Below, piece by piece: positions 1 to 8,424 of a stretch of DNA of 64,000 nucleotides. The stretch comes from Thiomicrorhabdus chilensis DSM 12352 (GTDB lineage: Bacteria; Pseudomonadota; Gammaproteobacteria; Thiomicrospirales; Thiomicrospiraceae): assembly GCF_000483485.1 (NCBI RefSeq), contig NZ_KI519609.1, forward strand, positions 1,765,460-1,829,459, written 5' to 3'. The position numbers and the translations under genes are program-made. Below the pieces are notes generated by a model that ran no database searches, had not been told where the DNA came from, and was given only the letters and a program-made list of their open reading frames with translations. Each line of letters begins with the position of its first letter. Position 1 is the first letter of the stretch.

Positions 1-360
1 CAATAATAAAGCAAACCCAATCCAGCGATTTTTCAGCCAAACCGGCAACGGTTTTTTAGGACCGACGCGGTTCAGGTACTTACCCACAAAACTATGCGGA
101 CAAATCCCACAAAACACGGTTCCCAAGGTCGCCATGGTTAGAATTAAAAAGAAAGGCCAAAACAGCGACCAGAACAGGGCTCCGGTATAGGGATTCACCT
201 CTTCGGTTGGATACACCAATCCAAAATAGATAGCTGAAACCAACAAACCTAACACAAACAGTCGTAAGGCCATCATCCACTTAGAGTTGGTGAAAAGTAG
301 GCCGATCAACGGCCAACCCAATATGTCCAACTTACTGCGCGTTTTCTCTAGCATATTCAT
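1..360 (-). CDS. Membrane 4Fe-4S binding protein, N-terminal part (cut by window edge)
   Basis: Only the first 120 codons are in the window and the frame is open to the left edge. Residues about 29-50 and 62-82 are hydrophobic membrane segments, followed by a CGICPH motif (Cys84, Cys87) and a basic linker, and another hydrophobic stretch begins near residue 112. This layout resembles polytopic polyferredoxin-like membrane proteins of the NapH/CcoG/YccM kind, in which cysteine motifs near membrane helices hold or handle Fe-S clusters. The ferredoxin-type cysteine repeats expected further on are outside the window. It starts 12 bp after the stop of the TonB receptor on the same strand, so the two are probably co-transcribed; a role in reducing or handling an imported metal is an inference from that pairing. 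Confidence 0.6.
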   Translation of the reverse strand, partial: MNMLEKTRSKLDILGWPLIGLLFTNSKWMMALRLFVLGLLVSAIYFGLVYPTEEVNPYTGALFWSLFWPFFLILTMATLGTVFCGICPHSFVGKYLNRVGPKKPLPVWLKNRWIGFALLL

Positions 361-372
361 CACAGGAAACCC

Positions 373-2484
373 TTAGTACTTGTATTGATAGCTCAGCATA
401 ATGTTACGCGGTGCGCTTGGCGTATATTCATAACTGTCTGGATTGCCCCATGCGCCAGCGGTTTTGGAAACCTCTGCCGCGTAACGCGCATCGGCAATAT
501 TATGCACACTCAACGCAACTTTATGGGCTTTTCGGGCATAACCCATAGTCAGATGAGACACCCCGCTGTAACCACTGTACTTCTCGGTATTGGCGTCATC
601 CATATAGTATTCGCCGACACCGTTAGTTTCCAGACGGGCGATGTAAGGCCCCCTCTTCCAATCCACAAACACACTGTACTGATACTCCGGCGAGAAACGT
701 AGCAGATTCCCAGAATAATCGTTACCACTGCTCACATAATCAACATAACGATACTCAGTCTTCGAACCACTGGCTCCCACCGCCCATTGCGAAGTCAACT
801 GATAGGTCGCTGTCAACTCAACGCCCTTTTTATCGGTCTCCCCGGCATTTTCGTAATAATCAGGAGCAAAACCACCGTCTACCTTAACGATCTCATCATT
901 GAGCTTATTGAAATACACCGCAAAATCCGCCGACCAGGTCTTACTTCGATGCTTCAATCCGATTTCATAATTGGTTGATGTGGAAGCTTTCAAATCAACA
1001 TTCGGCGCATTGTCACGTGTCGCCTGCATTTCACTTTCAGTCGGAGCCTGATTGGCTGAAGCCACAATGCCATAGATGTTCAACTCATCCGTTAGCGCAT
1101 AGGTCAAACCAATTTTAGGTGAGAACAGGTCATAGGTTTCATCATAAGAATATGCGCCAGACCCAGCGCCATAAGACCCACTGCCCCAGTTATAAGCCAG
1201 TAACTCATTACCGTCGATAGAAAGATTAACCTGATCGTAACGAAGCCCCACATCGACCATCAACTTATCCATTGGAGAGAAGCTGTCCTGGATATAAGCG
1301 CCCAAAATGGTGTTTTGACTGTCCTCAATCTGAGCCAAATCTGCCTTTTCATCGGACAAAATCACTCCCGTACCCGCCTCCACGTCACGATAGGTGTATT
1401 TTTTCCCGTTTTCTCGAATATCCGTGCGAGCTGTCAGCCCAAATAAGAACTCGGCCGAACGTCCAAACAGTTCATGACTTCTATTCCAGGCCAAATCAGT
1501 ACCCAAAACCTTATTGTCCTGTGCATCATTGATCATACCGGTGACAGGGTGATAATGCCCCCACTGAGTAAAATACACCTGAGGTTTAAAGGTATAGGCC
1601 CCCATCGTAGTTTCATAGCGACTGTTGACAAACAACATGGTTGAATAACGCCCGTTCTTTTGCCAAACATCTTTAGTATTAGTGGTTTCCCCCGAATCTT
1701 TATAATCCGAAAACTCTTCGGCACTCAAAGATTGAGGCAACTGCAGATTGGCTTCGGTGTAAGCGACCTCGGTCTCCAACACCGAATCATCTTCAAAGAA
1801 ATGGCCATGTTTGACACTGAACTGAGTCGTATCGAACTGATTCCAGTCGCGCCAGTCATTGTCCGACTGGCGGCGAGAAATATTAAAAGCCATACTGTCA
1901 TTCTCGCCCAACACCAAAGATTTCTTGGCATTAAGGTTGACACTATTGAAAGACCCCACCCCAACTTTCAGGCGATCCTGCTGATCATCGAAAACTGATT
2001 TAGACTTGATAAACACCACTCCACCACTGGCATTGCTGGCAAAAATGGAACCCGGCCCCTTATAGATTTCCACACCTTCCATATCATCGATGTCGATCAA
2101 ATCAAAACGCGTGAAACTGTCCGGATCGGTCATCGGTACACCATCTCGAATGACCATAATCTCCCGCACACCATAAGGCGCTTTCAACCCGGCACCGCGG
2201 ATAATCAAACGGGAATCGTAACCATTATTCTTGGAAACAGCCTGAACACCTGGAATATTATCGATGACATGATTGATATTCATGGCATTTTCCCGCTCAA
2301 TGTCATTTTCATCCACCACCGCGATGCTTTGTGGAACGGTTTTGGTATGACGCTCTATCTTGGTTGCCGTGATGCTGATTTTATCTAGCTCAGAATAGGA
2401 AGTTTCGATTTGATCGGCAGCAAAAACCGAAGCTGAAGAAGACATCGCCGCCATGACGGCGATTGAAAGTTTGGATGGTTTCAT
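373..2484 (-). CDS. TonB-dependent outer-membrane receptor
   Basis: 703 residues. A signal peptide (about residues 1-22, ending in an Ala-rich SVFA site) is followed by a TonB-box-like segment, a plug domain (about 45-160, with the typical RGAG, DGVPM and EIYKGPGS signatures) and a C-terminal 22-strand-type barrel ending in an aromatic-rich strand (YQYKY). Such receptors import siderophores, vitamins or metal chelates across the outer membrane using TonB energy. Nothing in the sequence fixes the ligand. The partial membrane Fe-S protein directly downstream suggests a metal-linked substrate, which is inference. The start has a good Shine-Dalgarno sequence (AGGGAA). No TonB/ExbBD genes are in the window. 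Confidence 0.88.
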   Translation of the reverse strand: MKPSKLSIAVMAAMSSSASVFAADQIETSYSELDKISITATKIERHTKTVPQSIAVVDENDIERENAMNINHVIDNIPGVQAVSKNNGYDSRLIIRGAGLKAPYGVREIMVIRDGVPMTDPDSFTRFDLIDIDDMEGVEIYKGPGSIFASNASGGVVFIKSKSVFDDQQDRLKVGVGSFNSVNLNAKKSLVLGENDSMAFNISRRQSDNDWRDWNQFDTTQFSVKHGHFFEDDSVLETEVAYTEANLQLPQSLSAEEFSDYKDSGETTNTKDVWQKNGRYSTMLFVNSRYETTMGAYTFKPQVYFTQWGHYHPVTGMINDAQDNKVLGTDLAWNRSHELFGRSAEFLFGLTARTDIRENGKKYTYRDVEAGTGVILSDEKADLAQIEDSQNTILGAYIQDSFSPMDKLMVDVGLRYDQVNLSIDGNELLAYNWGSGSYGAGSGAYSYDETYDLFSPKIGLTYALTDELNIYGIVASANQAPTESEMQATRDNAPNVDLKASTSTNYEIGLKHRSKTWSADFAVYFNKLNDEIVKVDGGFAPDYYENAGETDKKGVELTATYQLTSQWAVGASGSKTEYRYVDYVSSGNDYSGNLLRFSPEYQYSVFVDWKRGPYIARLETNGVGEYYMDDANTEKYSGYSGVSHLTMGYARKAHKVALSVHNIADARYAAEVSKTAGAWGNPDSYEYTPSAPRNIMLSYQYKY

Positions 2485-2559
2485 TTTATATTCCCTTTAT
2501 AATTCTGCGTGAATTATAGGGAAACGCCTAAAAAAAAGGCTTGAGTATCACTTAATGAA

Positions 2560-2580
2560 GTCTTAACAAAACCTTAAGAC
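2560..2580. promoter_or_regulatory. Perfect 7-bp inverted repeat upstream of the TonB receptor
   Basis: GTCTTAA and TTAAGAC are separated by 7 nt in the short gap between the diguanylate cyclase stop and the receptor start, about 75 bp upstream of the receptor ATG on the minus strand. The place fits an operator for the receptor. It does not look like a classical Fur box. Function is inferred from position only. Confidence 0.35.
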
Positions 2581-2592
2581 CTAAAGCCCTCT

Positions 2593-4338
2593 CTAAGAGA
2601 ACACAGTAATTCGATTGCGACCTTGATCTTTGGACGAATAGAGCGCCACATCCACTCGTTTCAAAACTTCTCCAACCGATTCACCCGAACGATATTCGAT
2701 CACCCCTAAGCTCAAGGTGACCTGGTTGACGGGGTTGAAATCAAAGTTTTCAACTTTTAAACGAATGCGTTCTGCAATCGCCTCTGCCTCTTGAAGTCCC
2801 GTCTGGGGAAGCACCACGACAAACTCCTCTCCACCAAACCTTCCAAGCTTATCAACTTCACGCAAACAACTTTGAATCAGTCCAGTCAAGGTCACCAAAA
2901 CTTGATCGCCCACATCATGGCCGTAACGATCATTGACCTCTTTAAAAAAGTCCACATCCAGCATGATGACCGAAAAAGTCTCATGATAACGTTCATTACG
3001 ACGCACCTCGTCTTCAAGCTCGTTCATGCAGGCATAACGGTTTTGCACACCGGTCAAAGAATCGGTCAAGGCCAATTGTTCGAGTTGACGGTTGGCCACC
3101 CGTAATTCAGCGGTACGCTTGGTTACTTTGGCTTCCAGAGAAGCATTCAAATCCCTAAGTTCGGCGTTCTTAACTTTTATTTCAAGCTGATAACGTTTAA
3201 GAATCTTGCGCACGGTCACGGTCAGATAAAGTGAAACCAACACCGCGACGACGGTACTGACCGCACCGAGAACAAGGAGGTCTTGCAATCTTTGCTGATG
3301 CTGGGTACTCAGCGTTTTTTGCATTGATGCAACTTCCGCATCCACCTCCTGCTTATAAAAACCACTGCCTACCACCCAGTCCGTGCCGGGAACCTGCCTG
3401 ACATAAGTGCGTTTAACATCAATTTTCGCTGTTAGCGGGTTAACCCATCGGTACTCAATCAACCCCTTACCATCATCTTGAATGGCCGCATAAATCTTAT
3501 CTGAAAGCTCCTCAAGCAGCGGGTTATTGAATGCCGAAAAGTTTTTGCCTTCCAATTCAGGCCGAGAAGAATTCAACAGAATGTCACCCTGTGTGTTCAC
3601 AATAAACACGTAATCACTGCCATCCTTATCCACTTTTGAAATCGACTCCAAAAGCTCTCTATCGGTTTTATAGGTGGCCGTATCCAGATATTCCGCCGAG
3701 CCAAGATACCAGCCATAATGGTCAAACCCTTTTACAAACGCCAATTGTTTGAAATGTTTCTCCATAGACTCTCCGGGCTTGGTAAAACAATCCCAAAGAA
3801 AACCTTCCCCCTCATTGCGCACAATCGAAATCTCTTCTTTTATCACCTCGAGACCGTTTGCATCCTTGAAATCTAGAATGGAGCTGCCCTCCAGATGCTT
3901 CAAGTATTCCGGAGCCAGATAGAAAACCCCCTCATCATCCAATATCCAGATGAAGCTTTCTCCGTTATTCCACACTAAAGGCCTAAGGGCTTCTATGATG
4001 AGTTTTTTGAGCTCCGCTTCCGGGTAGATAAAAGCAAACTGCTGGTACAGGGCTTCTGCAATTTTGTAGGCATGTTCAACGCGAAGCTTAATACGGTCAT
4101 GCAGCTCCGCTTCGATAATCGATTTCCGGTAGGAAGCCAAGTCAACAATGCTGTCAACCTTGGCGCGAACGGAGGATTCACGAGACTCGATGCGCTCGCG
4201 TTCAAGTTGCTGATTAGTTTTATCAAAAGCGGACTGCTCGGACAATATGACCACAACTGCAATCGAAATCACAATGGCAGGGATGAGCAATAATGGTCCA
4301 AGCCCCAACAAGGTAATGAGCGATTTGCTTTTGATCAT
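2593..4338 (-). CDS. Cache-domain membrane diguanylate cyclase (GGDEF)
   Basis: 581 residues. An N-terminal membrane helix (about 8-30) and a second one (about 352-375) bracket a large periplasmic region with two Cache-type repeats (FIWILDDEG and YVFIVNTQG strands, each followed by a GWYLGS or WVVGSG strand), as in dCache sensors of small ligands. A coiled-coil linker (about 380-420) leads to a C-terminal GGDEF domain with GGEEF at 502-506, which should make c-di-GMP from two GTP. An RxxD inhibitory site (REVD, 493-496) sits at the canonical five-residue spacing, so product feedback is likely. There is no EAL domain. The ligand is unknown. It stands alone between the TonB receptor and the SulP transporter. 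Confidence 0.88.
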   Translation of the reverse strand: MIKSKSLITLLGLGPLLLIPAIVISIAVVVILSEQSAFDKTNQQLERERIESRESSVRAKVDSIVDLASYRKSIIEAELHDRIKLRVEHAYKIAEALYQQFAFIYPEAELKKLIIEALRPLVWNNGESFIWILDDEGVFYLAPEYLKHLEGSSILDFKDANGLEVIKEEISIVRNEGEGFLWDCFTKPGESMEKHFKQLAFVKGFDHYGWYLGSAEYLDTATYKTDRELLESISKVDKDGSDYVFIVNTQGDILLNSSRPELEGKNFSAFNNPLLEELSDKIYAAIQDDGKGLIEYRWVNPLTAKIDVKRTYVRQVPGTDWVVGSGFYKQEVDAEVASMQKTLSTQHQQRLQDLLVLGAVSTVVAVLVSLYLTVTVRKILKRYQLEIKVKNAELRDLNASLEAKVTKRTAELRVANRQLEQLALTDSLTGVQNRYACMNELEDEVRRNERYHETFSVIMLDVDFFKEVNDRYGHDVGDQVLVTLTGLIQSCLREVDKLGRFGGEEFVVVLPQTGLQEAEAIAERIRLKVENFDFNPVNQVTLSLGVIEYRSGESVGEVLKRVDVALYSSKDQGRNRITVFS

Positions 4339-4471
4339 GAATCAACACCTCTTTAGGCCCTCTGATCGGGTCTGTAAGATTCATTATGATACACAACCCA
4401 TAATGAATCCAAACGTAACAGGAAATCCTTATTTTATTTAATTCATCACCAAAAGTAGGGGTTTCAAAACG

Positions 4472-4494
4472 AAAAAAGCCCCAAAAGGGGCCTT
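4472..4494 (-). terminator. Rho-independent terminator after the SulP transporter gene
   Basis: Read on the minus strand, a GC-rich hairpin (GCCCC / GGGGC, loop TTTT) is followed by a run of six T. It lies about 70 bp past the SulP stop and upstream of the diguanylate cyclase. Confidence 0.8.
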
Positions 4495-4517
4495 ATATTC
4501 ACTCAAGCTGTTTTGAC

Positions 4518-4539
4518 TGACTGCATTGAAATGCAGTCA
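4518..4539. repeat. Perfect 10-bp inverted repeat with 2-nt loop
   Basis: TGACTGCATT and AATGCAGTCA flank a GA dinucleotide, between the SulP stop and its terminator. With no T-run of its own it may act as an RNA 3' processing or stabilising hairpin, or as a protein site. Function unknown. Confidence 0.5.
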
Positions 4540-4564
4540 CGCTTCCAACCAAAGACTCTGGGAC

Positions 4565-6148
4565 TTACTCTTTTTTACCGCTGATGGAAACATGATAATG
4601 TGGATCTTCCGACACATTCACTTCAATCAGCTGCTTGGCATCACTCAACAACACCTGGCATTCCGGACTCAAATGTTTCAGCACCAGTTTTTTACCGGCC
4701 GCTTGGTATTTCTGAGTCAGGTTATTGATGGCTTCGATCCCGGTATGATCGTATACACGTGAGTGCATGAAATCAATCTGCACACAATCCGGGTCATCTT
4801 TAGGATCAAACAAATCAATAAAATTCTTAGCCGAAGCAAAAAACAACGGGCCATTCACCTTATAGGTCTTGACGGTTTTACCATCGCGTTCTTCAAGGGA
4901 TTCTTCCAGAATAATCCGTTGCGCATGTTGCCAGGCAAACACCAATGCCGAGACAATGACACCGGCAATGACCGCCACGGCCAAATCGAATATCACCGTC
5001 AACAAGGTGACCAACACCATGATAAAAGCATCGGCCTTGGTCATGCCGCGCATGATATTCCAACTCGACCAGTTAAAGGTGGCAATCACCACAAAAAACA
5101 TCAAACCGACCAAAGCCCCAATCGGTACCATTTCAATCCAGGATGAGGCAATCAACACAATCACCAGCAAACCCAAGGCTGCCGTCACACCCGACAAACG
5201 TCCGGTTCCCCCAGAATTGACATTGATCATGGACTGTCCAATCAAGGCACAGCCACCCATGGTTCCAAAGGTACCGGCGGTACAGTTGGCCGCCCCCAAG
5301 GCGATACATTCTTTATTGCCTTTACCGCGCGTATTGGTGATATCGTCGATCAAAGTCATGGTCAACAGGGATTCAACCGAACCGATAATGGTCAGAATCA
5401 CCGCATAAGGCAGAACAATCCACAAGGTTTGCAGGCTCCAAAAACCTTCAGGCAAGGTGGTGAACCAGCTCAAGCCCTGAAAACCACCCTCAACGCCATC
5501 ACCGAACACCAGTGATTCCAAGGTTCCCGAAACCGAAGCACGATCCCCTACCGTGACCGCATTGACATCGAATAGAATCACCGCAATGGACACCAGCACA
5601 ATCGCTGCCAGTGCCGATGGAACCGCCTTGGTAATTCTCGGCAACAAGTAGATAATCGCCAAGGTCGCGACGATAATCATCAACATGATATTCATACTCG
5701 CACCGGTCAGCCATTCGCCATTAACATCCTTAAACTGACCAAACTGGGCAAACAGGATGATCAACGCCAAGCCATTTACAAAGCCGAGCATCACCGGAGA
5801 CGGCACCATGCGAATGAATCGTCCCCACTTCATCACCCCGATGAATATCTGAAAGACCCCCATCATAATAACGGCCAGGAACAGATAGGAGGCGCCATGT
5901 TCCATGACCAGATGCATCATCACCACCGCCAAAGACCCGGCGGCAGCGGTAATCATCCCGGGACGTCCACCGAAAATCGCGGTAATCAATCCGACGATAA
6001 TGGCCGCATACAAACCTACCAATGGGTGCACGCCGGCTACAAAAGCAAAAGCGACCGCCTCCGGCACCAAGGCCAATGAGACGGTAATACCCGAAAGCGT
6101 ATCATTTTTATAAGTTTGCCACTTTAATGACGGATTGCTTTGATTCAT
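4565..6148 (-). CDS. SulP family anion transporter with STAS domain
   Basis: 527 residues. The N-terminal three quarters is a polytopic membrane domain with the SulP signatures near the start (LVPEAVAFAFVAGVHPLVGLYAA, given here in part) and GGCALIGQSMINVNSGG around residue 290. A cytoplasmic STAS domain occupies about 420-520. Members carry sulfate, bicarbonate or other anions, usually coupled to Na+ or H+. In autotrophs of this group SulP proteins have been linked to bicarbonate uptake, and the nearby RuBisCO cluster and beta-carbonic anhydrase make inorganic carbon the leading guess, but substrate cannot be read from the sequence. The start has the Shine-Dalgarno sequence GGAGC. It is a single-gene unit with its own terminator. 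Confidence 0.85.
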   Translation of the reverse strand: MNQSNPSLKWQTYKNDTLSGITVSLALVPEAVAFAFVAGVHPLVGLYAAIIVGLITAIFGGRPGMITAAAGSLAVVMMHLVMEHGASYLFLAVIMMGVFQIFIGVMKWGRFIRMVPSPVMLGFVNGLALIILFAQFGQFKDVNGEWLTGASMNIMLMIIVATLAIIYLLPRITKAVPSALAAIVLVSIAVILFDVNAVTVGDRASVSGTLESLVFGDGVEGGFQGLSWFTTLPEGFWSLQTLWIVLPYAVILTIIGSVESLLTMTLIDDITNTRGKGNKECIALGAANCTAGTFGTMGGCALIGQSMINVNSGGTGRLSGVTAALGLLVIVLIASSWIEMVPIGALVGLMFFVVIATFNWSSWNIMRGMTKADAFIMVLVTLLTVIFDLAVAVIAGVIVSALVFAWQHAQRIILEESLEERDGKTVKTYKVNGPLFFASAKNFIDLFDPKDDPDCVQIDFMHSRVYDHTGIEAINNLTQKYQAAGKKLVLKHLSPECQVLLSDAKQLIEVNVSEDPHYHVSISGKKE

Positions 6149-6233
6149 GAGAGCTCCTAAATTTCAGATGCTGCAAATTCTAACAAAAACCCAGTACAAT
6201 TGCCTGTTAATCAATTATTTATAGGAAAGCCCC

Positions 6234-6380
6234 ATGTGGATTCATTACATCGGCGAAATCGCCATCGGTTTTTTTGTTCTCCTGTTGATCCTGCATTTCG
6301 CATTGCACTTTCTTTTTAAAGCGCAACGTGTTAAAAAGAAACAGAAAAAACAACAAGCGAGTCAAGACGATGTTCGGTAA
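6234..6380 (+). CDS. Small single-pass membrane protein (48 aa)
   Basis: A short frame opening with MWIHYIGE, then one hydrophobic helix (about residues 8-28) and a very basic, Lys/Gln-rich tail ending in SQDDVR. A good ribosome site (AGGAAAG) lies 5 nt upstream of the ATG. It overlaps the start of the next gene by 11 nt, which suggests translational coupling. No family recognised; the gene is supported by its ribosome site, clear membrane segment and coupling. Confidence 0.5.
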   Translation: MWIHYIGEIAIGFFVLLLILHFALHFLFKAQRVKKKQKKQQASQDDVR

Positions 6381-6663
6381 ATTCCTTGGTTTTTTAATTG
6401 GTACGGCTTATCTGGTTTTCTTCTGGGTGGGTGGACCTTTTTCTTTATACATTCTGTTTTTTGCGTCGGCGGAAACCATTCGCGACTGGTTTTTCATTAT
6501 GGCCTTCGGGGCCGCTCTGGTGAGCTTGCTCACTTGGTTTTATGAGCAGGTTACCCGCCGTTCCAATCCTTTAAGCACCAAAAAATTCATCATGTTCCCT
6601 TTGGCGGTGACCTCCATCGTATTGAACCTGCTGATCAGCAGCGTGGCCTCTTTCTGGATTTAA
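6370..6663 (+). CDS. Hypothetical three-helix membrane protein (97 aa)
   Basis: Start chosen at MFGKF (6370), overlapping the end of the preceding small gene; a longer frame upstream is mostly the shadow of that gene's basic tail. The protein has hydrophobic segments at about 3-25, 33-53 and 70-95, joined by short charged loops (YEQVTRRSNP). No family recognised. It is paired with the 48-aa membrane protein and ends at a strong bidirectional terminator. It may form a small membrane complex with its partner; that is inference. Confidence 0.6.
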   Translation: MFGKFLGFLIGTAYLVFFWVGGPFSLYILFFASAETIRDWFFIMAFGAALVSLLTWFYEQVTRRSNPLSTKKFIMFPLAVTSIVLNLLISSVASFWI

Positions 6664-6701
6664 ACACAAGCAACGCTCTATTCTTAAGCACACTGAAACC
6701 A

Positions 6702-6743
6702 AAAAAGCCCAGAATGGACAGGCCTGTCCATTCTGGGCTTTTT
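6702..6743. terminator. Perfect 42-bp palindrome, bidirectional terminator
   Basis: Two perfect 21-nt arms meet at a central CAGGCCTG and are flanked by A5 on the left and T5 on the right, so the hairpin plus T-run works in both directions. It lies between convergent genes (the membrane pair and ppnP) and can stop transcription from both. It is a member of the CAGGCCTG palindrome family seen across this window. Confidence 0.9.
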
Positions 6744-6788
6744 AATATGTCCTACCGAAGATGGGTTACATCCACGATTTATCTCAAA

Positions 6789-7106
6789 TTATTCCGCAAT
6801 ATAAGAACAGCAGTAATCCGCAATTGCGTTTACTTTGATGCCAAACTTTGAATTCGCCGGCACCTCAAAACTGCTTCCGTTTGGAATCGATCGCCATTTG
6901 GTTTCACCTGGCAACAAGACCTCAACATCTCCCGACATCATCTCCATGATCTCGGCCACCTCGGTTCCAAACTCATACTCACCCGGCATCATAATGCCCA
7001 GCGTTTTCTTAGAACCGTCCGCAAATAAAACGGTTCGGCTGGTCACTTTACCGTCAAAGTAAACCGACGCTTCTTTTAAAACAGTGACATTTTCGAATTT
7101 TGACAT
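6789..7106 (-). CDS. ppnP: Pyrimidine/purine nucleoside phosphorylase PpnP
   Basis: 105 residues, matching the YaiE/DUF1255 family: a single cupin-type beta barrel with [22 protein letters not shown] and [10 protein letters not shown] segments. The family phosphorolyses several nucleosides to the base and (deoxy)ribose-1-phosphate, supporting nucleoside salvage. Two adjacent ATG codons are possible; the second (MSKFEN) is chosen because it is better spaced from the AAGGAA ribosome site. Single gene, convergent with the upstream membrane-protein pair. Confidence 0.85.
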   Translation of the reverse strand: MSKFENVTVLKEASVYFDGKVTSRTVLFADGSKKTLGIMMPGEYEFGTEVAEIMEMMSGDVEVLLPGETKWRSIPNGSSFEVPANSKFGIKVNAIADYCCSYIAE

Positions 7107-7246
7107 CATTATTCCTTATTTAAAGAGTTTTGAAACGCCAGCAATTATAACGGTAAAGTCCATCGGTTTCACACACTATTCATCCCATTTTGCGGGTGCG
7201 CTATAATGCACCTTTAGGAACCTACCCAACCAAAACGGAAGCAAAC

Positions 7247-7654
7247 GTGAAAAACAGCATTATTGTCAAAATTCCCTTTCACTTCAAAGGCGAATTCCTG
7301 GAACCTTCCATAGCGTTGGACTTGGATGACTGGGCACAACGTCATGAAGAAGAACTGCCAGACTTTCCTTCAGCCATCGCCAAGGCGAATCAAATTGGAA
7401 CTTACTCTTATGAGTTGGAAGTCATGGAAATGTCGGAAATTGTATTTGAAAAGCCCACCGGATTGGCCGTTCAGTTTTATTCTGAGAAGGATTCGAGCTT
7501 CGATTTCGAAGGATTTAAGCAGGCCTGGTTGGCAGAGCAGTCTCTGGATAAACTGAAACAAATTGCGCAACACTATCTGGGAGAGGAACTTGAAGCCCAC
7601 TCCCCGCTTCATCAAGCTTTGATGGCGGCGTTTATCGCCGGTAAGAACGGTTAA
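7247..7654 (+). CDS. Conserved-looking hypothetical protein (135 aa)
   Basis: Start set at GTG 7247 (MKNSIIVKIPFHFKGE) with CGGAAG six nt upstream. A longer frame back to TTG 7190 is unlikely because a TATAAT element lies inside it at 7202-7207. The protein is acidic and soluble-looking, with a beta-rich first half and a helical second half rich in Leu, Ala and Gln. No domain recognised. Its stop overlaps the stop of the convergent beta-carbonic anhydrase gene by 4 nt. Confidence 0.6.
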   Translation: MKNSIIVKIPFHFKGEFLEPSIALDLDDWAQRHEEELPDFPSAIAKANQIGTYSYELEVMEMSEIVFEKPTGLAVQFYSEKDSSFDFEGFKQAWLAEQSLDKLKQIAQHYLGEELEAHSPLHQALMAAFIAGKNG

Positions 7655-8313
7655 TCGTTGGCTCTCAATACGGCTTCTTCAGCGGCGCGAATGTCGCTGA
7701 CGGAAATCCCCATATCATGTAAACAGCCATCTTTGATGTCGTAAATGAAACCATGAACATGAAGTTCTTGCCCCTGTTTCCAGGCTTTACGCACCGCAGG
7801 AACATGACAGATATTGCGCACCTGCTCCACCACATTAATTTCGCACAACCGATTAATGCGAGCCTCTTCCGGCATGGCATCCAACTCTTTTTGAACCCGT
7901 TGATAATATTTACGAATCGGTCGAACCCAGTGATCGATAAGATCGGGATTGCCTTCATTCATGGCAGCAATCACCCCGCCACAGCCATAATGGCCATTGA
8001 CGATAATATGCTTGACCTTAAGCACTTCGACCGCATACTGAATGACCGAAAGCGCATTCATATCACTGGAGTTGACCAAATTGGCGATGTTACGATGCAC
8101 AAAAATCGTTCCCGGATCCATCTTAACCAGTTCATTGGCCGGCACACGACTGTCAGAACAGCCTATCCATAGATATTCAGGCTTTTGCTGATGGGACAGG
8201 TTTTCAAAAAAACCGGGAGCTTCCTCATTGCGTTCTTTAACCCAAACGGCATTGTTGTCAAACAGTTGCTGAATGGATTGATTATGCACTTCGGCATTAC
8301 ATTTTTGACACAT
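7651..8313 (-). CDS. can: Beta-class carbonic anhydrase
   Basis: 220 residues. The zinc site and catalytic dyad are complete: Cys52-x-Asp54-x-Arg56 (GCSDSRVPA) and His108-x2-Cys111 (GHYGCGG). It interconverts CO2 and bicarbonate in the cytoplasm, feeding RuBisCO and bicarbonate-using enzymes. Cys2 and Cys5 form an extra CxxC near the N-terminus. It follows cbbO on the same strand but is separated from it by a terminator, so it likely has its own promoter or depends on read-through. The ribosome site is AAGGATA. The neighbourhood with cbbM strongly supports a role in autotrophic carbon supply. Confidence 0.92.
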   Translation of the reverse strand: MCQKCNAEVHNQSIQQLFDNNAVWVKERNEEAPGFFENLSHQQKPEYLWIGCSDSRVPANELVKMDPGTIFVHRNIANLVNSSDMNALSVIQYAVEVLKVKHIIVNGHYGCGGVIAAMNEGNPDLIDHWVRPIRKYYQRVQKELDAMPEEARINRLCEINVVEQVRNICHVPAVRKAWKQGQELHVHGFIYDIKDGCLHDMGISVSDIRAAEEAVLRAND

Positions 8314-8369
8314 CGTTTATCCTTGAACTAACCCAGTCTTTTGGACCTTTTTACATAGATTCTACTCAT

Positions 8370-8396
8370 AAAAAATGCCCTTTGTGAGGGCATTTA
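8370..8396 (-). terminator. Terminator after cbbO
   Basis: ATGCCCT / AGGGCAT stem with a 5-nt loop; on the minus strand the hairpin is followed by a run of T. It lies about 30 bp past the cbbO stop and just before the can promoter region. Confidence 0.8.
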
Positions 8397-8424
8397 TTTA
8401 TGGACTTGACGGATTATATATCAA

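Noticed and set aside
92-280. 62-codon frame on the minus strand at the left edge
   Set aside because: It is out of frame with the membrane Fe-S protein, whose frame is open across the same region and shows clear membrane helices and a cysteine motif.
7190-7246. Longer TTG start for the hypothetical gene at 7247
   Set aside because: A TATAAT lies inside this stretch and the GTG at 7247 has a better ribosome site and protein start.
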